A DNA stretch of 64,000 nt, taken from assembly GCF_009720745.1 (NCBI RefSeq), contig NZ_WNKX01000003.1:124001-188000 (forward strand). The letters are read 5' to 3'. Position numbers and translations under genes: made by a program. Positions 25,915 through 34,993 of the stretch are shown here, one piece after another. The stretch is from Massilia eburnea. Its GTDB lineage: Bacteria; Pseudomonadota; Gammaproteobacteria; Burkholderiales; Burkholderiaceae_D. The notes below the pieces were generated by a model. That model did no database searches. It was not told the origin of the DNA and was given only the letters and a program-made list of their open reading frames with translations. Position 1 is the stretch's first letter. Every line of letters starts with the position of its first letter.

Positions 25915-26244
25915 TCAGTCCATGTGGAATACGGATTCCATCATGGCCCAATGCTCGCCATCGGCGCGGCTGGCCAGCGGCAATTGGCATGGACCACAGA
26001 ACGTCCACCAGCGCTGGGTTTCCGCGTCGGCGGCGACCAGCTTCATGTCGGCAGCAAAGTCAGTGCCGTGGTATTCCCAATAGCCGAACAGGAGGTTCTC
26101 CGGCTCGCGCAGGAAGATGCTGTAGTTGCGCACATTCGCCTGCTGCAACTTGGCCAGCACCTGCGGCCAGACAGCCGCATGCAGCGCCTTGTACTCCGCG
26201 ATCTTGTCCGCGGCAATCCCGATCACCATTCCCATGCGCTGCAT
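25915..26244 (-). CDS. L-rhamnose/L-fucose mutarotase (PF05336 type)
   Basis: 109 residues. MGMVIGIAADKIAEYKALHAAVWPQVL, a central NYSIFLREPENLLFGYWEYHG and a C-terminal WWTFCGPCQLPL..EHWAMMESVFHMD are typical of the small L-rhamnose mutarotase family, including the His of the pair acting on the anomeric carbon. GAGGAG six bases before 26244 fixes the start. First gene of the 13-gene operon, directly under promoter module B. Given fucP and the fucose enzymes, it most likely speeds interconversion of L-fucose anomers; RhaM specificity for L-rhamnose is the alternative. Confidence 0.83.
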   Translation of the reverse strand: MQRMGMVIGIAADKIAEYKALHAAVWPQVLAKLQQANVRNYSIFLREPENLLFGYWEYHGTDFAADMKLVAADAETQRWWTFCGPCQLPLASRADGEHWAMMESVFHMD

Positions 26245-26286
26245 TCCGGCTCCTCGTGTACGTCATATATTTCGTCCAATGGGGCC

Positions 26287-26347
26287 ATTGTGCAAACAGC
26301 GGCAACGGCGGGCAATTGCTAAAATCACCAAGGAGCGGAACGATATT
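26287..26347 (-). promoter_or_regulatory. Promoter module B for the fucose/sugar-acid operon
   Basis: On the minus strand: box 1 ATATCGT starts at 26346, box 2 TTGGTGATTTTAG starts at 26331, -35 TTGCCC at 26315-26310, 17-base spacer, -10 CACAAT at 26292-26287. The leader before the mutarotase ATG is about 36 bases and holds a good ribosome site. The LysR regulator gene ends 21 bases beyond the upstream box. Confidence 0.78.
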
Positions 26348-26367
26348 TCACACGGCAGTGCAAGCGC

Positions 26368-27303
26368 TCAGGCAGGCGGCTTGGGCCCTTTGCGGCCGGA
26401 GGACGGCCGCTTGATCAAGGTCTTCGACAGCATGTCGAACAGGGTGCGCGCCGCCGGCGCCATGCTGTGATTGCGCTTGCTGATCAATCCGAGCGTACGG
26501 TGGATGGCAGGGTTCACCAGCGGCACACCAACGATCGAATCGGGCCGTTCGGGCAGGACCGACAGGCCGGGCACCGCTGCCACGCCCATGCCCGCTTCGA
26601 CCAGGGCCAGCACGCCGGACACGTGGTTGACTTCACAAAATATGGCCGGGTGCTTCTCAACACCGGCCAGGGCGGCGTCAATGACGCTGCGGTTGCCGCT
26701 CGACTTTGCGACCGACACAAACCTTTCGCCGGCCAGATCCTTCCAGTTCAGGGATTTGCGCTGCGCCAGGCGATGGTCGTGCCGCATAGCCAGCACGTAG
26801 CGTTCCTTGAAAATTGGCTCGAACACGATTTCGGCCTCTTCCGCACCGGTGAAGTTGATGCCGAAATCGGCCTCTCCCGCCAGCACGAGGTTCAGCACAT
26901 CCTGCGCGCTCTCATCGTGCACGCGTACCCGGATGCGGGGAAAGCGCTCACTGAACTCCTTCAGCACTTCCGGCAGGAAGTGCCAGACGGCGGAAGGAAC
27001 GCAGGCCAGCGTCACGGTACCGGTGCGGTGCGCCGCCAGGTCAGCCACGCCCAGCACCGCGTCTTCCAGGCCATCGAGCGCCGTGCGCACGTTGAGCAGG
27101 AAAGCCTGCCCCACATTCGTCAGCTGCACGCGGCGCGTAGTGCGTTCGAACAGTTTCACGCCGAGCCCCTCTTCCAGCTTCTCGATGCGGCGGCTCAGCG
27201 CCGATTGCGACAGGAACAAGTCGTCCGCAGCCTGCCGGAAGCTTGCGCGTTCGGCCACCGCGACAAAGGCCTGTAAGTCGTGTAGGTCGTAATTGATGCG
27301 CAT
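26368..27303 (-). CDS. LysR-type transcriptional regulator
   Basis: 311 residues. N-terminal helix-turn-helix LQAFVAVAERASFRQAADDLFLSQSALSRRIEKLEEGLGVKLFERTTRRVQLTNVG (9-64), followed by the two-lobed effector domain (VTLACVPSAVWHFLPEVLKEFSERFP). It is transcribed away from the porin, binding protein and transporter genes, the usual arrangement for a LysR regulator and its target, with a palindromic site between them. It also ends next to promoter module B, so regulation of the fucose operon is possible but less likely. The effector is probably the carboxylate taken up by the divergent genes. Confidence 0.88.
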   Translation of the reverse strand: MRINYDLHDLQAFVAVAERASFRQAADDLFLSQSALSRRIEKLEEGLGVKLFERTTRRVQLTNVGQAFLLNVRTALDGLEDAVLGVADLAAHRTGTVTLACVPSAVWHFLPEVLKEFSERFPRIRVRVHDESAQDVLNLVLAGEADFGINFTGAEEAEIVFEPIFKERYVLAMRHDHRLAQRKSLNWKDLAGERFVSVAKSSGNRSVIDAALAGVEKHPAIFCEVNHVSGVLALVEAGMGVAAVPGLSVLPERPDSIVGVPLVNPAIHRTLGLISKRNHSMAPAARTLFDMLSKTLIKRPSSGRKGPKPPA

Positions 27304-27320
27304 GGTGCATTAATCCGCTG

Positions 27321-27336
27321 GAAAATTGCAATTCTC
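27321..27336. promoter_or_regulatory. Candidate LysR operator between regulator and porin
   Basis: GAAAATTGCAATTCTC is a near-perfect palindrome centred on AATTGCAATT, 18 bases upstream of the LysR start and 80 upstream of the porin start. Its AT-rich dyad and its position between divergent genes fit a LysR binding site. Confidence 0.45.
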
Positions 27337-27415
27337 AAATTATGCCATTTGCCGGAAGATTCATCCAACCACCACCAGCCTCGCCAAGAAGGCAAACACC
27401 CATCAAGGAGACAAC

Positions 27416-28507
27416 GTGCGCCATTCTTGCGCCCTTACCGCATTGCTGGCCCTCAGCGGAAACTGCCTGGCCCAGAGCAGCGTGGACCTGTACGGCATTG
27501 TCGACGTCGCCCTGCGCGGCAGCAGCGGGCTCGCCGCCGGCAACAGCCCTGCGCCCGCCGGCCACACGGCCGCTGTCAGCAGCGGCATCGACAACACCAG
27601 CCGCTGGGGCCTCAAAGGCCGCGAAGCACTGGGCAACGGCTGGGCGGCCCAGTTCCGGCTGGAAGGCGGCATCAACGCCGACGCCGGCACCCAGGCCAAG
27701 TCCGACCGACTGTTCGACCGCCAGGCCTGGGCCGGTATCGAGACGCCATACGGCGCATTGGCAGCCGGACGCCAGACCAACCTCATTTCCGACGCCCTGA
27801 TTCCGGTCGATCCCCTCGGCAAGCGCTACGCGGCTTTCAACCCGAATATCAACGTCGCTGGGCTAAGCAACACCGCTTTCGGCACCCATGCCTTCGGCCG
27901 ACAGTACGGACCCAGTGGCTACGCGGACAATTTTTACCGGCTCGACAATACTGTCAAATACACAGCCAATGCAGGCCCGTTGCTGGCGCGCGCTGCCTGG
28001 TCGTTCGGCGAAGTGCCGGGCGACACCAGCGCCTCGTCCAGCCACGGCGCGGCATTGGCGTACCAGCGTCCGGAATGGACGGTCTCCGGCGCGGTGGAGC
28101 AATTCCGCAGCCGCGAGGACCTGGTGCTGAATGCCTGGACGCTTGGCGCAGCGGTACGCGCCGGCGCCTGGCAATTCAAGGCCAACATTGCGCGCAACAA
28201 GGCCGGCACGGGGCCGGATAAAACAGTGCGCCAGCGTGTCCTGTCCGCCGGCGTGAGCCGCCAACTGATGCCCGACCTGCTTCTCACAACCGCCTGGTAC
28301 CGCGTCCGCCGCGTCGCGACCGGCTTCCAGGATGACGGCTTCGATCGCGCCTTCCTGTTCCTCGAGAAGACGCTTGCGCCGCGCACCACCGCCTACGCCG
28401 AAGCCGATCACACCCTGTGGCACGGCGACGCGGCGGGACGCAGCGGATCCCAGCCAAACGCGCGCCACGGCACCGGGCTGACGCTCGGCCTGATGCAAAA
28501 ATTCTAG
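27416..28507 (+). CDS. Outer-membrane porin, Gram-negative porin family
   Basis: 363 residues. The start is a GTG at 27416 preceded by AAGGAG at five bases; the longer frame from 27326 would put unrelated sequence before the signal peptide (VRHSCALTALLALSGNCLAQS). The mature part begins SSVDLYGIVDVALRGSSG and shows SRWGLKGREALGNGWAAQFRLEGGI, DRQAWAGIETPYGALAAGRQTNL, and the final GTGLTLGLMQKF with terminal Phe: all standard for the 16-strand betaproteobacterial porins. It probably admits the anion carried further by the binding protein and transporter genes that follow. Confidence 0.9.
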   Translation: MRHSCALTALLALSGNCLAQSSVDLYGIVDVALRGSSGLAAGNSPAPAGHTAAVSSGIDNTSRWGLKGREALGNGWAAQFRLEGGINADAGTQAKSDRLFDRQAWAGIETPYGALAAGRQTNLISDALIPVDPLGKRYAAFNPNINVAGLSNTAFGTHAFGRQYGPSGYADNFYRLDNTVKYTANAGPLLARAAWSFGEVPGDTSASSSHGAALAYQRPEWTVSGAVEQFRSREDLVLNAWTLGAAVRAGAWQFKANIARNKAGTGPDKTVRQRVLSAGVSRQLMPDLLLTTAWYRVRRVATGFQDDGFDRAFLFLEKTLAPRTTAYAEADHTLWHGDAAGRSGSQPNARHGTGLTLGLMQKF

Positions 28508-28527
28508 TGCATGGAAAGGAAACACAA

Positions 28528-29313
28528 ATGCAAGCACATCACCTTAAAATCAAAGCCCTGGCCGCAATAGCCGCTCTCGCGCTGGCCGCCGCCGTCCAGG
28601 CAACCGACCTGCACGTCGTCGCCTCCGGCGGGTTTGCCCAGGCCTACAAGGACTTGTCGGCGCCATTCGAGCACGCCAGCGACGATCACCTGGTGTCGGC
28701 ATGGGGGCCTTCGATGGGCACGACCAGGAACGCCATCCCGGCGCGCCTGGCGCGTGGAGAAGCAATCGACGTGGTCATCATGGTGGGCGACGCGCTTGAC
28801 AAGCTGATGGCCGAGGGCCGGCTCGAACCCGGCAGCAAAGTGGTGCTCGCCAACTCCCCCATCGCTTGCGCCGTCAGGCTGGGCGCGGCCAGACCGGACA
28901 TCGGCACCGTCGATGGCCTGCGCCAGGCCTTCCTCGGCGCATCGCACGTCGCCTATTCCGACAGCGCAAGCGGGGAGTACATCAAGCACGAGCTGCTGGA
29001 CAAGCTGGGCATCAAACAGCAAATGGACGGCAAGGCCGCGCAGATTCCGGCCACGCCGGTGGGCGAGATCATCGCGCAGGGCGAAGCGGATTTCGGCTGC
29101 CAGCAAAAGAGCGAGCTGAAACCCGTCAAGGGCATCGAGATCGTCGGCCTGCTCCCTGAGGAAGTTCAACGCAGGACGCAATTCGCCGGCGCCATTGTGC
29201 GCGGCGCCAGCCATCCCGAGGCCGGCGCCGCGCTGCTGCGCTTCCTGGCTTCGCCTGCGAACGCCGCCGCCGTTGAGGCAACCGGCCTGGAGCCGGCCGG
29301 CGAACAACGCTAA
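28528..29313 (+). CDS. ModA-like periplasmic substrate-binding protein
   Basis: 261 residues with a signal peptide ending at about VQATD. The fold pattern is that of molybdate-type binding proteins: LHVVASGGFAQAYKDLSAPFE, ARLARGEAIDVVIMVGDALDKLMAEGRL, SDSASGEYIKHELLDKLGI and FGCQQKSELKPVKGIEIVGLLP. No ABC permease or ATPase gene is near; instead it is followed after 21 bases by an MFS transporter. Members of this group in similar loci are linked to organic acids rather than molybdate. Function as a scavenging or sensing protein for a carboxylate is inferred. Confidence 0.78.
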   Translation: MQAHHLKIKALAAIAALALAAAVQATDLHVVASGGFAQAYKDLSAPFEHASDDHLVSAWGPSMGTTRNAIPARLARGEAIDVVIMVGDALDKLMAEGRLEPGSKVVLANSPIACAVRLGAARPDIGTVDGLRQAFLGASHVAYSDSASGEYIKHELLDKLGIKQQMDGKAAQIPATPVGEIIAQGEADFGCQQKSELKPVKGIEIVGLLPEEVQRRTQFAGAIVRGASHPEAGAALLRFLASPANAAAVEATGLEPAGEQR

Positions 29314-29334
29314 ACACTTGAGATCGAGCCCATC

Positions 29335-30669
29335 ATGACCACCTACACCACCGCCGCAGCGGCGATTGACATACCCGCCGCTTCCGCAACGCCACACGCC
29401 CAGTCCAAGCTGGGCACCGTCATCCGCGTCACCAGCGGGAACTTCATCGAGATGTATGATTTCTTCCTGTTTGGCTTTTACGCGCAGCAGATCGCCGCAG
29501 CATTCTTCCCGGCGACCAGCGAATACGCCGCGCTGATGATGACCTTCGCCACGTTCGGTGCGGGGTTCTTCATGCGTCCGTTGGGCGCCATCCTGCTCGG
29601 CAGCTACATCGACCGGATCGGCCGCCGCAAAGGCCTCGTGCTGACTCTCGGGATCATGGCTTCGGGAACGGCATTGATCGCCTTCGTCCCCGGCTATGCC
29701 AGCATTGGGCTATGGGCGCCGCTGCTGGTGCTGGTGGGCCGATTGCTGCAAGGCTTCTCGGCAGGGGTGGAACTGGGCGGCGTCTCCGTCTATCTTTCCG
29801 AAATGGCGACGCCAGGCAACAAGGGCTTCTACGTCAGCTGGCAATCGGCCAGCCAGCAGGTCGCCATCATCTTCTCCGCTGCCCTGGGCTATGCCTTGAA
29901 CCATACCTTGGCCAAGGAAGTCATCGCGGATTGGGGCTGGCGCATCCCCTTCTTTGTCGGGTGCTCGATCATTCCTGTGGTGTTCTACATCCGACGCTCG
30001 CTGCAGGAGACGGAAGCCTACCTGGCGCAAAGGACGCACCCGACCTTCCGCCAGATGATGCGCACCATTGCCCGCAACTGGCCGCTGGTCACGGCCGGCG
30101 CAGCCCTTGTGGTGCTGACGACCGTGGCGTTCTACATGATCACGGTGTACACGCCGACATTCGGCAAAAGCGTCCTCAAACTGAGCACCGAGGAAAGCCT
30201 GCTCGTCACGCTGTGCGTCGGGGTGTCGAACTTTATCTGGCTGCCGCTCATGGGCGCCCTGTCGGACCGTATCGGCCGCTGGCCCGTCATGGCGGCGTGC
30301 TCGGCGCTGACCGCGCTGACAGCCTATCCCGCGCTGTCATGGCTGATCGCCAACCCGAGCTTCGGACATATGGTGATGATTGAGCTCTGGCTGTCCTTCC
30401 TGTACGGCAGCTACAACGGCGCCACCATCGTCGCCCTGACCGAGATCATCCCGGCGCAGGTGCGCACCACAGGCTTCTCGCTGGCCTACAGCCTGGCGAC
30501 AGCGCTCTTCGGCGGCCTGACGCCCCTGCTGTCGACCTGGATGATCGAGGCCAGCGGCGACAAGGCAGCACCAGGCTACTGGATGGCTGGCGCCGGCGCC
30601 ATCAGCCTGGCCGCCACCTTCCTCGTCTACCGCGGCATCGTCAAGGAACGGCGCGCGGTCACGCCGTAA
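29335..30669 (+). CDS. MFS metabolite:proton symporter (citrate/tricarballylate type)
   Basis: 444 residues, twelve membrane segments. [26 protein letters not shown] and [28 protein letters not shown] are signature stretches of the metabolite:H+ symporter family, with [22 protein letters not shown] as in CitA/TcuC proteins that carry citrate or tricarballylate. It ends eleven bases inside the convergent GH27 gene. With LysR, porin and binding protein it forms a compact di- or tricarboxylate uptake locus. Exact substrate not determinable here. Confidence 0.83.
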   Translation: MTTYTTAAAAIDIPAASATPHAQSKLGTVIRVTSGNFIEMYDFFLFGFYAQQIAAAFFPATSEYAALMMTFATFGAGFFMRPLGAILLGSYIDRIGRRKGLVLTLGIMASGTALIAFVPGYASIGLWAPLLVLVGRLLQGFSAGVELGGVSVYLSEMATPGNKGFYVSWQSASQQVAIIFSAALGYALNHTLAKEVIADWGWRIPFFVGCSIIPVVFYIRRSLQETEAYLAQRTHPTFRQMMRTIARNWPLVTAGAALVVLTTVAFYMITVYTPTFGKSVLKLSTEESLLVTLCVGVSNFIWLPLMGALSDRIGRWPVMAACSALTALTAYPALSWLIANPSFGHMVMIELWLSFLYGSYNGATIVALTEIIPAQVRTTGFSLAYSLATALFGGLTPLLSTWMIEASGDKAAPGYWMAGAGAISLAATFLVYRGIVKERRAVTP

Positions 30670-32029
30670 TCCGCAACAGCGCCGAGGCATGGGGCGCCAG
30701 CGCCTGGCGGATCACCCCATGCGCGGGCGCCAGGTCCTTGCGCTGCCACAGGTCGCGCAACGCCACGGTCTTGTCGCCCAGGTTCAGGCGCGACAGGTCG
30801 AATGCGATGTCCACCTGCGCATCGCCGGTGTTGAACAGAGCCAGGTAATGCGACGTATTGGCACCGTGCGGCTGCGCGCTCCAGATACGGGTGCCTGGCT
30901 CGGCGCGGTGCGGATGGTTGCGCTGGCTCTTCTTGTGCACTGCCAGCACTTCCGGATTGGTCAGCAGGGCCAGCGTATGGTCGTCCAGGCTGCGCAGGTC
31001 GCCGCCCATGATCAGCGGCGAGCGGGCGATACTCCACAAGGTCATCAGCGTCTGCTGTTCATCCGGGGTGAACTTGGTATCGCGCGAGCCCATGGCAAGG
31101 CGTCCGAGCGGCAGCATGTCGGCGTCGGGCCAGGAATTCTCGCCCATGACCGGGTTCCAGTTTTCTAGGCGGTCGAATTGCTCCTTCAGCAGTTTCCACT
31201 CGTCCCAGAAGTCGTCCGAGATACGCCACATCTGCGCGTAATGCGGTACGTGGCCAGCCCATTTCAGGTCGGTTTCGCCAGGCGAGATGCTCAGTGTGAT
31301 TGGGCGGCCGGAAGCCACGATGGCCTTGTGCGCGCCTTCGATTTCGCGCCAGTTCTTGTCGTACGGGCGCGCCAGGTCGTCCATCTTGACGAAATCGACG
31401 CCCCAGGAGGCGTACAGCTTGAAGATCGAGTTGTAGTATTCCTGCGCGCCGGGCTTGGTCATGTCGATACCGTACATATCGCCGTTCCATTCGCAAATCG
31501 AACTGGTGTCGGCGATGTCCTGGGCCCGCAAGCTGGTGCCCAGGATCGGCGTATTCATGCGCACCGCCTGGCGCGGGATGCCGCGCATGACGTGGATGCC
31601 GAATTTCATCCCCATGCGGTGAATCCGGTCGGCGAGGCCTTTGAAGCCGTTGCCGTTGGCGGCCGACGGGAAGCGGTTCGGCGCCGGCAGCAGGCGCCCG
31701 TATTCGTCCATCGTCAACTCGGCACCCTTGCGGTATTCATAGCCGTTGGCATTCGGCTCATACCACTGGATATCGACCGTGAAGATATCGTAGCCCGAAG
31801 GCAGCAGCTTCTGCGCCATGATGTGCGCATTTTCCAGGGCCTGCGCTTCGGTAATGGTGGTGGCAAAGGAATTCCAGCTGTTCCAGCCCATCGGCGGCGT
31901 CGGCGCCAGGGTTGCGCGTCCGGCCGCTTTGGGCGTTGCCGCCAGGGCGGCGCCGGGCAGCGTCGCGGCGGCAACAGCGGCGGTGGCGACGGAAGTCGTA
32001 ATGAGTCGGCGGCGAGGTAAATTGATCAT
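30659..32029 (-). CDS. GH27 glycoside hydrolase, Tat-exported (alpha-galactosidase or beta-L-arabinopyranosidase)
   Basis: 456 residues. The N-terminus [18 protein letters not shown] is a Tat-type signal. [12 protein letters not shown] opens the GH27 barrel; DFVKMDD holds the nucleophile (Asp217) and [12 protein letters not shown] the acid/base (about Asp273). [14 protein letters not shown] and [11 protein letters not shown] complete the family pattern. An extra loop of about 60 residues (95-155) compared with plain alpha-galactosidases lengthens the barrel. It is the last gene of the CE20 operon, 18 bases after GH31. GH27 includes alpha-galactosidases and beta-L-arabinopyranosidases, and either could trim hemicellulose side chains. 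It overlaps the MFS gene at its 3-prime end by eleven bases. Confidence 0.87.
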   Translation of the reverse strand: MINLPRRRLITTSVATAAVAAATLPGAALAATPKAAGRATLAPTPPMGWNSWNSFATTITEAQALENAHIMAQKLLPSGYDIFTVDIQWYEPNANGYEYRKGAELTMDEYGRLLPAPNRFPSAANGNGFKGLADRIHRMGMKFGIHVMRGIPRQAVRMNTPILGTSLRAQDIADTSSICEWNGDMYGIDMTKPGAQEYYNSIFKLYASWGVDFVKMDDLARPYDKNWREIEGAHKAIVASGRPITLSISPGETDLKWAGHVPHYAQMWRISDDFWDEWKLLKEQFDRLENWNPVMGENSWPDADMLPLGRLAMGSRDTKFTPDEQQTLMTLWSIARSPLIMGGDLRSLDDHTLALLTNPEVLAVHKKSQRNHPHRAEPGTRIWSAQPHGANTSHYLALFNTGDAQVDIAFDLSRLNLGDKTVALRDLWQRKDLAPAHGVIRQALAPHASALLRITA

Positions 32030-32047
32030 GGGGTCAATGAATGGTGT

Positions 32048-34981
32048 TTAAAACTTCACGAAAATGGATTTGCCGTCGTAACGCACTGTGCGCGTGGCTT
32101 GGGCAGTGGCCAGGCCCTTGCCATTGGCCTGGCCGGCCAGCACCAGGTTCAGGATACGGGTTTTCACCATGCCGGGGAAGCTCCCTTGACGGGCGCCGAT
32201 GGCAAGGGTCTTTGCCTTGTCGTTCCAGCTAAGCTTGACGCGCGCGGACTGCCCTTTTTCGTAGGCATAGGTCTCGTTGTCGTCGTCGTACAGGGTGAAG
32301 CTGCCGTCGGCGCCGGGATAGATGCGGATTTCATATGGCGCCTCGGGCTGCTCGGTGGCGTATTGCAGCTCCGGCCCCATGGGCAGGATGGCGCCCGCAC
32401 GCACATACAAGGGCACGATGTCGAGCGGCACGTCGCGCACCACCGCCTGCCCTCCTTCATAGCGCTGGTTTGTCCAGAAGTCATACCAGGCTGCGCCCTT
32501 CGGCAAGTAGGTGCGCATGCTCGCATCGGTCACCGGTTTCGATTCGGCCAGCGCACGGATTGCGCTCGGGGTGCGCCATGCGAGCCGCAGGCTGCGGTCG
32601 GAAGTCGCCTGGAAGTACTCAAGCTTTACCTTGACCCGCTGGCCCTTGCGCAGCACCTGGCGCGTGCTGGCCAGCCGTTTGCCGCCGTTTTCCCAGCGTT
32701 CCAGCACGACCGCATCGTCAAGGTAGAGGCGATATCCGTCGTCGCCTTCCACGCCGATCTCATACTCGCCGTCTTCCGGCGCCTCCAGCGTGCCGTTCCA
32801 GCGCGCGGAGAAGTCGTCCAGCTGGCTCAAGCCGGCGGGGATGGTGGCCAGCGGAGGCGCCGGCCAGGAATGGTCGATGACCTTGTCGATCACCTTCCCC
32901 TTGGGAACCTCGAAATTGCGCCCTTCGAAGTACTGTCCAGCCAGTCCGGGCTGGCCGTCCGGCGTACGCAACGCATCGCCCGGAATGGTTGCCGGTGGCG
33001 GCGGCTGGATGCGGTACATCGGCCGCGTGACCGGATGCACCAGCAGTGAGGGGCCGAACATGAAGGCGTCGTTGATTGCGTAGGTCGCCTTGTCGTCCGC
33101 AAAATCCATCGGCAAGGCGCGCATCAGGGTGTAATGGTCGCTGGTCACCTTGGCGCTCAAGCCGTAGGTGTAAGGCAGCAGACGGTAACGCAGGTGCGCC
33201 GCGTCGAGCAGGGACTTGTAGACTTCCGCATCGAGCGACTTGAAGATATAAGGTTCGCGCTCGATGTCGGTGCCATGCACGCGCATGATCGGGTTGAAAG
33301 CGCCATACTGGAACCAGCGGGCAAACAATTCGCGGTAAGCCGGGTCCTTTTCGCCGCCGGGATAATCGCGCGCCACGAAGAAGCCGCCGGTATCCTGGGT
33401 CCAGTACGGATTGCCGGTAATGGTGACGTTGACGCCTCCGCTCACCTGCTTGCGCAAAGTGTCCCAGCTCGAGAAGATGTCGCCCGACCATGAGGCGGCG
33501 GCGGTGCGCTGCGCGCCGGCCCAGGCCGAGCGCGTCAAGGTGAACACGCGCCTGTCGCTGGTGGCCCGTTGGCCATCGTAGGTGCCCTGGGTGGTCAGCA
33601 GCGTATACGGGTTCAGGTAGCGGGTGAAATCGCCGAGCGCGTTGTTGCCCAGCGATTTGATGTCGGCTTCATTCTTGGCCGCATCCCAGGCGGCGGAACC
33701 GACTTCCACTTCGGTGCCGTCCATCCAGAGCGCATCCACGCCCTTGTCGAACAGGCCGGACTTCGCATGCTTGAAGTAGATGCGGCGCCCTTGCGGGCTG
33801 TAGGCGTCGTAGACACGCGCCTTTTGCGAGATCCAGTGCAGCGGCTCAAAACGCAGGCCATGCTGGTCGAGCTCCTTGCCCAGCGCGGTGTCATTGCCTA
33901 TCGAGGGCCAGATCGAAACCATCAGCTTCAGGTTCATTTTGTGCAGGCTTGCCGTCATGCCGGCCGGATCGGGATAGCGCACCGGGTCCCAGGTCATGCC
34001 GCTCCAGCTGCCATCCTTGTCGCTGCCCCAGTACTGCCAGTCCTGCACAATGTAGTCGAGGGGGAAGCGCTCCTTGCGAAAGGTTTGCGCCACTTCGACC
34101 AGGCGCTGCTGGGTAGGATAGCGCTCCTTGCTCATGAACAGGCCGAACGCCTGCTTCGGGTACATGGGCGCGGCGCCGGTCAAGCGGCGGTACGCGCCCA
34201 CCACGTCGTCCATCGAACGGCCGCCCATGAAGTAATAGTCAACGCCCCCGGGAGCGCTTTCGGCCCACAGCCTGGCGCCTTCGGGGCCGTCCTGGAAGCG
34301 CATCTTGGAATAGGTATCCCACAGGATGCCATAGCGCTCGGAGGACATCATGACCGGAATGATGATGCCCAGGTTGGTCTGCACCAGCAGCAGGTCCTGG
34401 TTGCGGCGGTTGACGGCGTCGCTGTCGGTATAGCCGAAGCCAAAGATCGCCTCGTCCGGCTTCAACGTGAACCGGTTCTCCACCTCGTACGAAGGAGCGC
34501 CCGAAATCTCCACCGCCTTGATCGACTGCGGCTGCTGCGACTCGCGCGTGTACAGGCGCCCGGAGCCGTCCATGAAACTCAGCGCTCCGGTCTTGCGGTC
34601 GATGCTAATGCGCAGCTTCGCACTCTTGATGGTCAGCGTGTCCGCGCCCTCCTCCAGCTCGAAAGCCACCGCACCAGGCTTCTCAACCACCACCAGGCTT
34701 GGGCTGGTCCAATGGTTTGCACCGAGGTTGGCGTTGACGCGCACGGTGTCCGGCCCATAGAAGATCACGTTCTTTGTGACGCCGCCAGCACGGAACTGCA
34801 CCCCGTGCTGCAGGCGCACGTATGCGAAGCGGTCATGCGCGCCTGCGGCGAAAGGCAGCGCCAGCAAGTGTCCATTCTTATCCAGGCCACTGCTGGCCCG
34901 TTCTACCGCGCCGGCCGGCACGCTCCAGGCAATGGCCAGCGCAAGCGAGGCGGCCAGCACGGTCTTAGGCAAATGTTTCAT
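32048..34981 (-). CDS. GH31 alpha-xylosidase with inserted PA14 domain
   Basis: 977 residues with signal peptide (to about 25). N-terminal beta-sandwich, then the barrel with DALWMDGTEVEVG (nucleophile Asp421) and AASWSGDIFSSW (acid/base Asp501). A PA14 module lies at about 678-805 (GLAGQYFEGRNFE, WNGTLEAPEDGEYEIGVEGDDGYRLYLDDAVV, LRLAWRTPS). Xyloglucan-active GH31 alpha-xylosidases such as Cellvibrio Xyl31A also carry a PA14 insert that extends the binding cleft, although its position in the chain may differ. It removes xylose from the non-reducing end of xyloglucan oligosaccharides. AGAGG precedes the ATG. Confidence 0.9.
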   Translation of the reverse strand: MKHLPKTVLAASLALAIAWSVPAGAVERASSGLDKNGHLLALPFAAGAHDRFAYVRLQHGVQFRAGGVTKNVIFYGPDTVRVNANLGANHWTSPSLVVVEKPGAVAFELEEGADTLTIKSAKLRISIDRKTGALSFMDGSGRLYTRESQQPQSIKAVEISGAPSYEVENRFTLKPDEAIFGFGYTDSDAVNRRNQDLLLVQTNLGIIIPVMMSSERYGILWDTYSKMRFQDGPEGARLWAESAPGGVDYYFMGGRSMDDVVGAYRRLTGAAPMYPKQAFGLFMSKERYPTQQRLVEVAQTFRKERFPLDYIVQDWQYWGSDKDGSWSGMTWDPVRYPDPAGMTASLHKMNLKLMVSIWPSIGNDTALGKELDQHGLRFEPLHWISQKARVYDAYSPQGRRIYFKHAKSGLFDKGVDALWMDGTEVEVGSAAWDAAKNEADIKSLGNNALGDFTRYLNPYTLLTTQGTYDGQRATSDRRVFTLTRSAWAGAQRTAAASWSGDIFSSWDTLRKQVSGGVNVTITGNPYWTQDTGGFFVARDYPGGEKDPAYRELFARWFQYGAFNPIMRVHGTDIEREPYIFKSLDAEVYKSLLDAAHLRYRLLPYTYGLSAKVTSDHYTLMRALPMDFADDKATYAINDAFMFGPSLLVHPVTRPMYRIQPPPPATIPGDALRTPDGQPGLAGQYFEGRNFEVPKGKVIDKVIDHSWPAPPLATIPAGLSQLDDFSARWNGTLEAPEDGEYEIGVEGDDGYRLYLDDAVVLERWENGGKRLASTRQVLRKGQRVKVKLEYFQATSDRSLRLAWRTPSAIRALAESKPVTDASMRTYLPKGAAWYDFWTNQRYEGGQAVVRDVPLDIVPLYVRAGAILPMGPELQYATEQPEAPYEIRIYPGADGSFTLYDDDNETYAYEKGQSARVKLSWNDKAKTLAIGARQGSFPGMVKTRILNLVLAGQANGKGLATAQATRTVRYDGKSIFVKF

Positions 34982-34993
34982 TAATCCTCTCGA

